From positions 124,001 through 188,000 of the forward strand of contig BTPP01000011.1 in NCBI GenBank assembly GCA_037102815.1: DNA of 64,000 nucleotides, written 5' to 3'. Below, one piece after another: positions 24,588-34,324 of this stretch. The DNA is from Neurospora intermedia (Eukaryota; Ascomycota; Sordariomycetes; Sordariales; Sordariaceae). How positions within the stretch are numbered: the first letter of the stretch is position 1; every line of letters starts with the position of its first letter. The notes beneath the pieces are model-generated. The model was not told the origin of the DNA. It did no database searches and saw nothing but the letters and a program-made list of their open reading frames with translations. The position numbers were made by a program, and so were the translations under genes.

Positions 24588-25551
24588 ATGACGGATACCC
24601 TCCCATATCGCCATGCGGATGGTGCACACGAGGCCGGCATGGCTTTGTGGCCAGATCAGCAGGAATTTCAGCTCCTACCGGCCAACGTTAGTCCTTTAAC
24701 GGAGACAACTGTTTGGTTTGTACGACTTTCAAGTCTTTATTGTGGTATCTTGTCCCGGCTTCATATGGGTTTCCTTTATCCGAGCTTGGAGCTTGGTGTT
24801 TCTCCATCAGTTATCCCTACATACCGTTTGTATTGACGTCTCCTCGTTTACTCTAGAATCCTTTCATAAACGCACAAGCTGCGGTTGGTGTATTGTCCTC
24901 TGAGCCTGGCTTTACCAATACCTTGGACTTCCAAAGGTTCAACCTGGAGGTATGTAGCAGTTACCACGTCAGAGGAAACCAAAGCTCTATCTTCCAAGGA
25001 ACAAGTTCATGTCTAATGACCGTTTGCAGGGTCTAAACACTCCCCAAGAAGACCAGGGGCATCATGCATATCCCGATGTTACCGGCGAGACGGGGTTGCA
25101 CGAAGGCGGCGGCGACGACGACTTGTTGAACAGAAACGAGGTCATCGAACAGCCGAACTTCCACACAGCCAACAATGCCCAGGTCTTTAGCCCACTACTA
25201 TCTCAGTCCGAGGTCCCTTCTCCCTCATTGGGAGCTCGCCCTTCCGACGTTGATCTGGTGAAAAGTCCAAGCACTCACGGCCGCCGATATACCTGCCAGC
25301 CCTGCTCGTTCTCTTCCAACATCAAGCGGGACTTTAAGCGCCACCAGAATACGCGGAAGCATCAGTCAAATGCAACCAGCAGAATTGCTACTCTGGATGT
25401 AACCGGGAAACCTACCTCAAGCGCAACAGGTTGGCCCTGTCCTGTTCAGCATTGCAAGTTTTCAGATGTGAGCATGATGTTCACGCGCGAGGATAACCTC
25501 ATGAGACACATTCGGAAGGAACATGTACATGGCACTCGAAGTAAACATTGA
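24588..25551 (+). CDS. C2H2 zinc-finger family protein, member 5 (two fingers, three exons)
   Basis: Exons are read as 24588-24686, 24857-24949 and 25030-25551, all joined in phase 0, giving about 237 residues. Intron 1 runs from GTTAGT to CTCTAG. Intron 2 runs from GTATGT through TCTAATGAC to TTTGCAG. The N-terminus is MTDTLPYRHA and the central part is acidic and Gln/Asn-rich. Finger 1 is C-x2-C-x12-H-x5-H with NIKRDFKRH and TRKH. Finger 2 is C-x4-C-x17-H-x4-H with FTREDNLMRHIRKEH. The protein ends in a short basic tail, GTRSKH. Putative nuclear DNA-binding protein. Intron 1 is the least certain part, because its branch site is weak. Confidence 0.8.
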
Positions 25552-26213
25552 AAGCCAAACACAGGACTGAGTGGCAGGGGAATCGGCACTCAGAGGGCTG
25601 GAGGCAAGGGAGACTGACCTTCCATGGAGTATGGTATGGCGTTAGGTGGTAACTCGTTTGATCTTTAGCTTCTTCATCTTCATTATTTTGTCTTATAGAG
25701 GTACATTCGCTTCGGTTCCTTCCTTCCTTCCTTTCACTGTAACGCGTAACAGGTACTCTTTCTCAATTGAACTTTAAGTTGTCCCGTGTCAATGGCAAGA
25801 AAGTCCTTCCGAACGTCGCTGCCCGCGTTACTTTCCACACAAGCTGCTCCGTTGAAGCTTCAGCCATTCACGGATATCCAGCCCATACTGCAACCGTTCA
25901 CATCAGCCTCACACTCCTGCTCTACGCCCAAATCACCCTCCTAACTCTCTCCACACTTGTCGCAGTCGGCGTCGGCGGATCGGTATTCACGCCCCTAAGT
26001 CAATCCCATCGTCAAAAATCAGCACCTTCCCTTCCCGTCCTCCACGTCACTTTCCCACCTAAATTCTCTCAAAGGACAAGGAAGGGACCACAAACCGACA
26101 AGCGTCCTCCTTCCGAATTAACTCCGTAACCGGTTGGTATCCAAGACAGCCATAGCAGGCGCAGACCTGTGTTCGTGCATCCAAGAAGCTCTCACGTCAG
26201 TTCAATGTCTCTT
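25552..26213. other. intergenic between zinc-finger member 5 and the secreted-protein gene
   Basis: No supported gene. A frame at 25767-26129 is open but lacks any recognisable feature. TTCCTTCCTTCC repeats lie near 25720-25735 and alternating TGCATGCATGCATGCA at 26217-26231, the latter overlapping the proposed last exon of the next gene. Confidence 0.4.
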
Positions 26214-26504
26214 TCATGCATGCATGCATGCCCTGGTTGTGGACAATGGAGTCTGATGGGAAAAGTTTTTGTTGTGAGTTAGAGACTGGAACTGAAAAAA
26301 ACATCAACGTACACCCTCCTTCCCACCAGGAATGCAAGCAAAAATCTGCTCTGCGCTCGTCGGGTTCAAAAAGCAAGCGGTGTTGTCCATGATTTCCCAG
26401 CAATTTTCGTTTTCCTTGTAGGGGCAGGGGCCGTAGTCTGCTGCTTTGACGACGGGGCTGCTGATTAGCGTCAATAAGGAAGCGAAGAGGGTGGAAGTGA
26501 GCAT
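26214..26504 (-). CDS. small secreted cysteine-containing protein
   Basis: The frame starts MLTSTLFASLLTLISSPVVK, a clear signal peptide with likely cleavage before ADYGPC. The mature part is about 45 to 57 residues with cysteines in GPC, ENC, TAC and FAC. An unspliced reading stops at 26304 after GGKEGVR. A good intron signal (donor GTACGT at 26312, branch CTCTAAC, acceptor CCCATCAG) would instead join exon 1 (26504-26313) to exon 2 (26252-26214) and add a fifth cysteine in RACMHA. I prefer the spliced form. A nearby GTGTAC donor would give a different tail. No family is recognised. Small secreted cysteine proteins of fungi can be effectors, antimicrobials or wall proteins; nothing here decides. 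It is divergently arranged with mutY. Confidence 0.65.
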
Positions 26505-27222
26505 TGTGTGTTGATGTAGAGGTATTGAGTGATAGCGTGGTGGAGAAAGAAGGATTGTATGTTGTGTGCGAGAGTGCGTCCACATATGAGCCGGCACAAG
26601 GGGAGGAGAGCGGTGATGTTATATATTCATGTCCCGGTTGGGAACTCACCTGGCAGGAAATTTCCAGATGAGCTAGATTGTTGAGATGGACTTAAGAATA
26701 GAGCCAGGGTAGGAATAGAGTGCATTAATTTGGAAAATGTACAAAGACAAGGATCGAGATGAAATCCGACAGCCCGGCTTCGTTTCCAGCCGGCTGAAAT
26801 CCCCGAATGCAACCTACCACCCACTGTTCTCGGCTCAAGCCGTGTTTCGTACCATTTGGGCTCGGCACATGGCAGACAAATGGGTTGCAATGAATCTTTA
26901 GCCACTGTCCAGTCGAAGCAACCTGGATGTAACTTGACGTCTTCTCTGGTGTCGTGACACCAAAGGAAAGGGTGTCAAAACAGTGCCGAGATATTTAGGA
27001 CAAAGGGGGTTAGGGTTGACTACGTGCTGCTTCCAAGACTTGCATTGGCTCATGGCTGCTTGGCACATCGCCAAGACGCGATTTCTTCTCCAAAACAACA
27101 AACGCGGTTGGGGAGATTCGAGGTTGGACACTCGCCCGTAATTCAACGACACTTGTATAAAAGCACAAAATAACATTGTATTTAGAGATTGCAGGTGTCA
27201 AATCTTTTGTTCGAGCAACAAA

Positions 27223-29274
27223 ATGGCCGATACAAGGCGCCGCAGTGCTCGAATCGCGGACGCAAAGGTCGATCCGCTGGACCATTACACTGCGCCAGAG
27301 CATGGCGACGCAGACTCGGACTCCTCCGCCCTTTCGGACATTGACGAAAGTGAGTTTGACTCGGATGTCAGGCCAATTAAACGCCGGAAGACTGCGGGTG
27401 GACAAGCGCTGCGAGCGGTTAAGAAGACGAGGAGCACGACCGTCAAGACGGTGATGACGAAGACGGTGACAACAAGGACAAAAGCATCAACGACCACCAC
27501 CGCCAGCACCTCTACTTTAAGCACTACCACTGTCGCAGCAACAACAGCCAAACCCAAAGCAACAGCTGCCTCAATCCAGGCCCTGGTCACTCAGATCTTC
27601 GATTGCTCGCTCCCTCAAGGAAACGAACTCCCATGCCACCCATCCCATCCTCATCCATTAACCTACCACAACCCTCTCCTCCTCTCTTCCCCCACTTCCC
27701 GCACATATCGCGATGCCCTCCTCGCCTGGTTTGACTCTGTCTCTTCCTCACGGCAAATGCCCTGGCGAAAACCATGGATCGACACCACCTCCCTCGTCTC
27801 CTCCTCCTCGTCCGCCATCTGTCCCCGAGAACTGAAAGAAACTGTAGCCCAGCGGGCCTACGAAGTGTTGCTTTCCGAGACCATGTTGCAGCAGACTCGG
27901 GTGTCGACCGTTATTGCGTACTACAACAAATGGCTAGCCGCCCTCCCGACCATGCAGTCTCTAGCAGCCGCCCAGTCAGAGGAAGTTCTTTCCCTCTGGA
28001 AGGGCCTCGGCTATTACTCGCGCGCCACCCGCCTTCATACACTAGCTCAACTGGTCTGCCCGCCGTGCGAGAAAGGTGGGTATGACGGGTTGCTCCCGCA
28101 GACGGTGGACAAGCTGGTGCAGCTGCCGGGGATTGGGCGGTATACAGCCGGCGCTGTTGCTTCCATTGTGTACGGTCGCGCGGAGCCAATGGTTGATGGG
28201 AACGTCATCAGGGTGCTGACGAGGCAGTTGGGGATTAGAGGGGATGTCAAGAGTAAGGAGGTGTTGGAGGTGGTGTGGGAGGCTGCTAAGCGGCTGGTTG
28301 AGGCTGTTGCTTGGGACGGCACCGATGTCACCGAAGATGGGCGGGAGGGAAAGGAACCCCCGGTTAGTGACAGGCCGGGTAGATGGGGCCAGGGGCTGAT
28401 GGAACTTGGAGCTACTGTCTGTTTACCAGGGCCAGCGAAGCCCAAGTGTGGACTGTGTCCTGTCAAGGACACTTGCAGGGCTTATCAAGAGGGGGTGGAG
28501 GTGGCGACTCGAAAGGGACTGATGCCAGAGAGGAAAGTAACGGCGAGGAAGAGAGTGGTGGACATTGAAGATTCATGCACGCTATGTCCACCACCAGAAG
28601 CCGACGATATTGAAGAGTCTGCAGCAGAGAATGAGACTGTTCAAAAGAAACGAAAGAAGAAAGGTGATGTGTCCGCGTTCTTTGAAAAGTTCAAAGCCTC
28701 AGGTACGCGCCTCAAGAAAGAAGCAGCAGAGGACTCCGACCGAACAGAGCCATCTTCAGCCGCCATGGAAGTCATCGCCTCTCATTGCTCCAAGTATCCC
28801 CACACGAAACCCAAGATGAAGAAGCTGCGCGAAGAAGAGTGTCTTGTGGTAGCAATTCGCCGTCCATCCGACGGCCGCTATCTCATCCATAAGCGGCCGG
28901 CCAAGGGTCTGCTGGCAGGTATGTGGGAGCTTCCCAGCCACACCTTGCCTGCTGATTCGTCATGGAAAGATGAACCTGATAGAAAGAAGATGGACAAGGT
29001 GCGTATGGTTTTGAAGGAGGTATTGGAAGAGGTAGGGGTGAGGAGTTGGAGGGAGAAAGAGGAAGAGTTGGGGACGGTGCCGTGGACGTTTTCGCATTTC
29101 AAGTTGGCAATGCATGTCTGGGCGGTTGACCTGACAGAGGGTAATGAAGTCGAGAGTGAGAGAGGGGAGGGTAATGCGAAGATGAGCCGGTGGGCTACGA
29201 TGGAGGAGATTGAGGGGGAAAACATGGGGACGGGGATGAAGAAGTGTTGGGAATTGGTCAAGGAAAGCAGGTAG
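27223..29274 (+). CDS. A/G-specific adenine DNA glycosylase (MutY/MUTYH)
   Basis: A 683-residue single-exon protein that removes adenine mispaired with 8-oxoguanine in base-excision repair, in nucleus or mitochondria. Residues 1-115 are basic and Ser/Thr-rich. MPWRK starts at residue 179. The catalytic Glu is E219 in LLSETMLQQT. The GLGYYSR motif is at 261-267. The helix-hairpin-helix PGIGRYTAG is followed by VDGN with the catalytic Asp at D325. Iron-sulphur cluster cysteines are C400, C409, C412 and C418 (C-x8-C-x2-C-x5-C). The C-terminal NUDIX-like MutY domain spans about 535-680 and includes FSHFKLAMHVWAVDL. All expected catalytic parts are present. The protein is longer than bacterial MutY because of the N-terminal extension and a linker at about 430-520. 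A diverged tandem copy follows 350 bases downstream. Confidence 0.93.
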   Translation: MADTRRRSARIADAKVDPLDHYTAPEHGDADSDSSALSDIDESEFDSDVRPIKRRKTAGGQALRAVKKTRSTTVKTVMTKTVTTRTKASTTTTASTSTLSTTTVAATTAKPKATAASIQALVTQIFDCSLPQGNELPCHPSHPHPLTYHNPLLLSSPTSRTYRDALLAWFDSVSSSRQMPWRKPWIDTTSLVSSSSSAICPRELKETVAQRAYEVLLSETMLQQTRVSTVIAYYNKWLAALPTMQSLAAAQSEEVLSLWKGLGYYSRATRLHTLAQLVCPPCEKGGYDGLLPQTVDKLVQLPGIGRYTAGAVASIVYGRAEPMVDGNVIRVLTRQLGIRGDVKSKEVLEVVWEAAKRLVEAVAWDGTDVTEDGREGKEPPVSDRPGRWGQGLMELGATVCLPGPAKPKCGLCPVKDTCRAYQEGVEVATRKGLMPERKVTARKRVVDIEDSCTLCPPPEADDIEESAAENETVQKKRKKKGDVSAFFEKFKASGTRLKKEAAEDSDRTEPSSAAMEVIASHCSKYPHTKPKMKKLREEECLVVAIRRPSDGRYLIHKRPAKGLLAGMWELPSHTLPADSSWKDEPDRKKMDKVRMVLKEVLEEVGVRSWREKEEELGTVPWTFSHFKLAMHVWAVDLTEGNEVESERGEGNAKMSRWATMEEIEGENMGTGMKKCWELVKESR

Positions 29275-29628
29275 AGAAGAGACCTGGCTGGGGGTTCAGG
29301 ATAAGGCAGTCATAGACCCCCCCTCCCTGACAGAGAACGTACTCTTTGGACACCCCACGCATGCACTTTACTTCACAAAAAGAGAAAGAAGGAGCACCTT
29401 TTGTTCCTTCCATTTTCTTCCAGCAGTCGAACCATCGTCAGCAAGAGCGACGACATGGGGTTAGGGTTGGACGTGCATAGCAACTTTTGCCGAGACGCGG
29501 TTCTCGCAAAATGCAACGCGTCCACCGCTTCACCAAATTTGAACCAAGTCGGACACTCGCACGCAACTTGACCACATCGGCGGAACGCGACCAAACGAAG
29601 ACGTCGAGTCCCGTTGGGGACCAGAATC

Positions 29629-32142
29629 ATGGACGAGAAGAGGCGCCCAAACATCCATGCCGTCACCGTTCAGAACGCCATGACCCATACATCAACGGCA
29701 ACAGCAGCCCAATCTGGGCGTATCACGACCATCAAGCAAGAAGATGGCGTGTCAATTCCCATCAAGCCCGAACATGACTCCTTTAGTCTCTCGGACTTGC
29801 CCGCTTTCGTTCGAGAGGAAAACGGAATGGAGGTCATCTATGAGGATGGCCTTCTGGAAGAAGAGGACGCTGATGTGCAAGAAGAGGAGATTGCTGTCAT
29901 CAAGTTCGGGCCCCATCATGGCGCCAATCACGCCAACAAATTTGAACCAAATCGCCCAAGAACCATCACCAAGCGCAAGCCGGACTCGGAAGAAGATGGT
30001 GTGCTCAGGACAAGATCAGACGTAGACCCGGGCTCCGACTCCGACTCCGACTCCGCCTTCGAGCACATGAGTTTGGGAACCCGTAAACGCCAAAAGACCA
30101 AGACTGGCCGGGCGAATACTACCGTGATTGGCACGACAGCAACTCAGTTGAGACCCGAAACCACCATAGTGTTGCCAACTAAACAGATCATCACCCAAAT
30201 CTTCTCCTCCAGTTCTCCTCGAACCCATAGCGATATCCACACCTACCCACTCCCGCCAGACCAACCTCATCGACATAGCTACCACAACCCTCTCCTCCTA
30301 TCCTTCCCAGGCAGTTCGAACTCTTGTTCTACGGTGAATTCCACAGCTGCAGCCCGCAAGCACCGCGATGCCCTCCTCACCTGGTTCGACACATACTGTG
30401 CAGCTCGCCAAATGCCGTGGCGGAAGGCTTGGGTTGACGCTAGTCCGTTACTTTGCCCTGCCAGCGGTATCCCTTCTCCCTCCGCCACAATCACCACCGC
30501 TTCCGCGTCCGCTTCCAAGCCCCCTACTTCCAACTCTAAGCCCACATCAAACTCGTTTGTGGTCCCCAAGGTTAAAGCATCCCCACCGATCCCCGAATCA
30601 GCCCTCATCTTCCCCAACCTAGCTGCCTCGATCATCCGCGCCCAAGCCGAAGCTGAGGCACAAAAACAGCAAGCCCGAGCTGAAGCTGAAGCAAGAGCCC
30701 GCGCCCGCGCTCAAGCAAAAGTCGAAGCCAAAGCCGCAGCCAAACTCCAATCCCAAAAGCAAGCCCAAACTCTACAAACCCTCCGGTCCACCATCTCTCA
30801 ACGTTTTTACGAGACTCTTCTCTCGGAAATGCTGCGCCAAATTTTCCGTGAGACCGACCATGAGCAGTCGATACAGAACATCACAACGCAATATGACCGG
30901 TGGATAAAGGCTTTTCCGACAATAAAGGATTTGGCAAAGGCGAAAGAAAAACAGGTGGAGGAATTATCAGACGACATCCGCGCTACACGTTTACACAGGG
31001 CGGCGGAGGAGGTTTGCGAATGGAAGATTCGCATCACCAAAAACACCGCTGGGCTACCGACCACGGTTGATGAACTCCAGAACCTATCGGGCGTCGGGCC
31101 GCATACTGCTGGTGTGGTGGCTGCTGTAGTTTTTGGGCGAGCAGAGCCAATGGTAACCTGGGACGTCACTCGCGTTCTCGCTCGGCAGCTGGGAATCAGA
31201 GCGGACGCGAATAAGAAGAAAACCCGGGAGGTGATTTGGGAAGTGGCGAGGAGGTTGGTGGAGCAAGCGGCTTGGGACGATGTTGAAGCCGAGGAGGAAG
31301 CGGAGGCGAAGCGGTTAGAGAGTAAGAAGGAGAATCGGAAGGATACCATGAACGAGAGAAAAAACGTGGTTAATGTGGAAGGCAGAAGAAGAAACCGAGG
31401 GCCACCCCCTCTCAGTGACCGGCCGGGACGCTGGGGTCAAGCGCTCATGGAACTGGGAGCAGCCGTCTGTCTCGCGGCACCGAAAACGCCCTTGTGCCAC
31501 TTGTGTCCCATTCAAGCCACTTGCAGAGCGTATGCGGAAGGGCTGGAAATCGCAAGAGAGGAAGGGATGCTGGTAGGAAATACGGCAACCAGTAAAGAGC
31601 AGGACAGGCAAGCGTTGAAGGAGAAAGTGGACATGTTACAAAAGCAAAAGGTGGTGGATATAGAAGATGTGGCATGTTCGTTGTGCCCATCTCCGGCATT
31701 ACCTCCATCAATCTTTCCCTCTCCTGGTCATCCTTCCAATACGTCTGCAACGAAGATAAAGAAGGAGAACCAAGACCACGAGATATGGCAGCAGCCAGGG
31801 GAGGAAGACAGCGACGCAGAAGTGCACTACCTCGGCACCGTGCCCAAGACGGCGCTGCCCAGCACCAAGACCACCCAGACCACCCAGGACACTACGTCTA
31901 CTCAACAAACAAACAACAGGGACGAAAACACCATTTCTACCACCTTCTACAAACGAAACAACTGGTTAAGGCTCTCTGTTGACCTCAAGCGCACCAAACG
32001 CAGCAAGCCTATACCCGACCATCTTGACTTGAGAGCCAGAGAGTTTATCACTACTTACTGCGCCCAATATCCCTACACTGCCTCTAAGCCGAGATTCAAT
32101 GGGAAGAAGACGATGGCATCACGCCCGTCGAAAAAACATTGA
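29629..32142 (+). CDS. MutY-derived paralogue, probably not an active glycosylase
   Basis: An 837-residue open frame from ATG at 29629 is clearly paralogous to the mutY next door: MPWRKAW, FGRAEPM, RPGRWGQALMELGA and the iron-sulphur cysteines C614, C623, C626 and C632 are all kept. But QQT of the catalytic loop is changed (SEMLRQIF, one residue shorter, Glu E400 kept). The GLGYYSR segment is deleted. The hairpin GxGRYTAG has become GVGPHTAG. The catalytic Asp position (VDGN) reads VTWD, with Thr at 510. The protein stops where the NUDIX-like domain would begin. A long Ala/Glu/Gln-rich helix at about 335-385 is inserted after MPWRK. The frame has stayed open over 2.5 kb, which argues for a retained non-enzymatic role, for example binding DNA. 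Function unknown. Confidence 0.85.
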   Translation: MDEKRRPNIHAVTVQNAMTHTSTATAAQSGRITTIKQEDGVSIPIKPEHDSFSLSDLPAFVREENGMEVIYEDGLLEEEDADVQEEEIAVIKFGPHHGANHANKFEPNRPRTITKRKPDSEEDGVLRTRSDVDPGSDSDSDSAFEHMSLGTRKRQKTKTGRANTTVIGTTATQLRPETTIVLPTKQIITQIFSSSSPRTHSDIHTYPLPPDQPHRHSYHNPLLLSFPGSSNSCSTVNSTAAARKHRDALLTWFDTYCAARQMPWRKAWVDASPLLCPASGIPSPSATITTASASASKPPTSNSKPTSNSFVVPKVKASPPIPESALIFPNLAASIIRAQAEAEAQKQQARAEAEARARARAQAKVEAKAAAKLQSQKQAQTLQTLRSTISQRFYETLLSEMLRQIFRETDHEQSIQNITTQYDRWIKAFPTIKDLAKAKEKQVEELSDDIRATRLHRAAEEVCEWKIRITKNTAGLPTTVDELQNLSGVGPHTAGVVAAVVFGRAEPMVTWDVTRVLARQLGIRADANKKKTREVIWEVARRLVEQAAWDDVEAEEEAEAKRLESKKENRKDTMNERKNVVNVEGRRRNRGPPPLSDRPGRWGQALMELGAAVCLAAPKTPLCHLCPIQATCRAYAEGLEIAREEGMLVGNTATSKEQDRQALKEKVDMLQKQKVVDIEDVACSLCPSPALPPSIFPSPGHPSNTSATKIKKENQDHEIWQQPGEEDSDAEVHYLGTVPKTALPSTKTTQTTQDTTSTQQTNNRDENTISTTFYKRNNWLRLSVDLKRTKRSKPIPDHLDLRAREFITTYCAQYPYTASKPRFNGKKTMASRPSKKH

Positions 32143-32974
32143 TCTTTCGAGGTTCAGGTATCCACCTGAGGTATCTTGATGGCGATAAGAGTCTCGGGCG
32201 TTCTCAATCTCAGTCTCGCTTATCATTACCTATGGCTTCAAGGGCATGTACCCCCCACGAACAAGGGCGCTTTACAATTGACGTGAGCTGTTCGCTACAT
32301 CTATCGCAGCATCTCGAGTCACCTGGAAATACCCGCACCATGTCGTTTCGAGGGTACCTCTAGCGTGGTCGAAGGGATCCTGCGTGATCACCCAAGGTAC
32401 CTTACCTACCTACCTGGAGGTGTATACCGGTATTGTTGACTCTAGGGTGGGTATAGGTCCCTTTGATGTCAGCGAGACGAGTTATAGGAGGCTCGTGGCG
32501 AGTGGAGGAGAGTTTTGGATGTGTTTTTGTCGTCTTGGGTTCTTGACGGCTTTGACGTCTTGGGTTCATTCAATGAGTGCTTTCTCTTGGGTATATCAGA
32601 AAGAGATTCTAGTGAATGATAGATCTGGCGTCAGCCATAATCTGGTGGAAATAAGTGTTATGAGATAGTCAAGGGCATGACATATGGCGGCATGACATCT
32701 ATAGGCAATTTAAGCACAAAAGCATATTGGATATCACGCTTCAAAACAAGTTCTTTCTTTTTTTCATTCCACTCCCACTCCCTCCCTCCCTCCCTCCCAC
32801 GTCCACACCTTTTAGCGTTCCCATGCCATGGATTGCCCCATGCCCATGCTTTTCTTCTTCATGAATACCCATGCACATTTGTTCTATCGTGACAACACAA
32901 AGAAAATGGAAGAAGAAAGAAGAAAAGAAAATTACATCCCCCGGCATTTAACCTACTACAACAACCACCCAAGC
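32143..32974. other. intergenic between convergent mutY-paralogue and aim24
   Basis: No gene seen. It contains ACCTTACCTACCTACCTGG at about 32400-32418 and TCCCTCCCTCCCTCCC at 32783-32799. Both flanking genes end into this stretch, so it should hold two 3' ends. Confidence 0.45.
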
Positions 32975-34324
32975 TTACCGCACAAACTGGTTCAAGTCCT
33001 TGGACTCCTCAAGCGTGGCCTTTGCATCCTTCCCCACGCTCGCATCCCTCAACTTGACAGGCTTCTCCCCCTCCTTACCCGCAACCTCCTCAATAACCTT
33101 CTCAGCAGGAATCTTGGCCTCCTCAACAAAGTCAACCTTTTCACCAGCCACCGCCGTCTCAGCCACCAGGGGAGGAGTCTCCTTCTTCTTCTGTTCCAAA
33201 GCCTTCGCCTTGGCCTTGGCCTTCTCCTTCTCCTTCTCAATCCTAGAAGTTCCCAAAGCCTTACCAACCACACCCGCTTCCGTATCGGCGATCTCGTTGA
33301 TATCCTCTCTGCTTAATACGTCCGAGACACGCACGCCCCTGCTAGACATGAGGATATTCGTCGGGCCGCGGAACTGCAAAAACAGTCTGTCGCCCCAGAT
33401 CGTCCTTCTCGTTGCGGTCTTGAGGCCGTATAGTATCCTTGCGAGGATGGTATAGAACTGGGTATCCCTCATCTGGGCAAAGAGCTCGGAGACCTTGGCG
33501 GGCACGAGCCTGGAAGCCGCGTTGCTGATGTAGTTCGGGACAGCGGGGACTTGTAGGTTGAGTCGGGTGCTCTTGAAGCGGAAGGGCAGAGGCGGGTTGC
33601 GGGTGACGGAGTAGGCGACCACGTGGGAAGGGTGGAGGGTGAGTTCTTCGCCTTCGGCTATGGTCAACTCGTAGATCTGGCCTGGGGCAGCCAGGGCGAC
33701 GAGGCCGCGACCGGTAACGTGGGTGGCGCCCCAGTTGGCGGGGGCCAGACCGTGTTGGATGCGCGGCGAGACGCGGATGGTGTGGCCTGTCCAGGCAAGC
33801 AGGGCGTTGCGCTGGGCGACCATGTAATCGGTGGTTCCGTCGAGGTGGAGGACCGAGAAGCTGGTGTTGGGCGACTTGGTGCCTATTAGGGCCGTGATCG
33901 GGGTGGTTGAGGAGATGCGCTGGTAGAGGAAGGGAACACCGAGGAAGGCGCGCGGCAGAGGGGAGAGGACGGAGAGGGTCGATTGGGCGTTTTCGACCTT
34001 GCCGGCGACGGAGACGAGGGTGCCGCGACGGGTGTAGAGGCGTTGCGAGGCGGACAAGGTGACGGAGAGGAGAGAGGCGGGAGCGCCAATGACTTCGAAG
34101 CGGGCGTCGGCAGTGTCACGCGGGCCGCCGGGGAGGGCATCAAAGACGTCGGGGGCGGGACGGGAGTCGGTGGCGGGCTTGGCGCTGATCTGGATGGAGC
34201 GACATTGCCAGCAGACGAAGTTGTTGGTTCTGGTGTTTAGTAGAAGAGGTGTCGTCGTCGTTGTCGAGGTTCTAGTCAGTCGCGCAGTCCGCGCCGCCCT
34301 GACCAGGGGAGACTGGCCGCGCAT
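32975..34324 (-). CDS. aim24: Aim24-family mitochondrial protein
   Basis: A 449-residue single-exon protein. The first 45 residues are rich in Arg, Thr and Ser without acidic residues, as in a mitochondrial presequence. From about residue 70 the frame matches the AIM24 (former DUF124) fold: FEVIGAPASLLSVTLSASQR, RRGTLVSVAG, a central beta-rich part with NALLAWTGH and GRGLVALAAPGQIYEL, and SHVVAYSVT. A C-terminal extension of about 95 residues is Lys/Glu/Ala-rich and probably coiled or disordered. In yeast, Aim24 sits in the inner mitochondrial membrane and supports MICOS and cristae integrity; that role is carried over by homology. The gene is divergent from the kinesin gene, with a 1.5 kb shared upstream region. 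Confidence 0.88.
   Translation of the reverse strand: MRGQSPLVRAARTARLTRTSTTTTTPLLLNTRTNNFVCWQCRSIQISAKPATDSRPAPDVFDALPGGPRDTADARFEVIGAPASLLSVTLSASQRLYTRRGTLVSVAGKVENAQSTLSVLSPLPRAFLGVPFLYQRISSTTPITALIGTKSPNTSFSVLHLDGTTDYMVAQRNALLAWTGHTIRVSPRIQHGLAPANWGATHVTGRGLVALAAPGQIYELTIAEGEELTLHPSHVVAYSVTRNPPLPFRFKSTRLNLQVPAVPNYISNAASRLVPAKVSELFAQMRDTQFYTILARILYGLKTATRRTIWGDRLFLQFRGPTNILMSSRGVRVSDVLSREDINEIADTEAGVVGKALGTSRIEKEKEKAKAKAKALEQKKKETPPLVAETAVAGEKVDFVEEAKIPAEKVIEEVAGKEGEKPVKLRDASVGKDAKATLEESKDLNQFVR

Noticed and set aside
33000-33455. 151-codon plus-strand frame opposite aim24
   Set aside because: Antisense shadow of aim24, which has clear homology.
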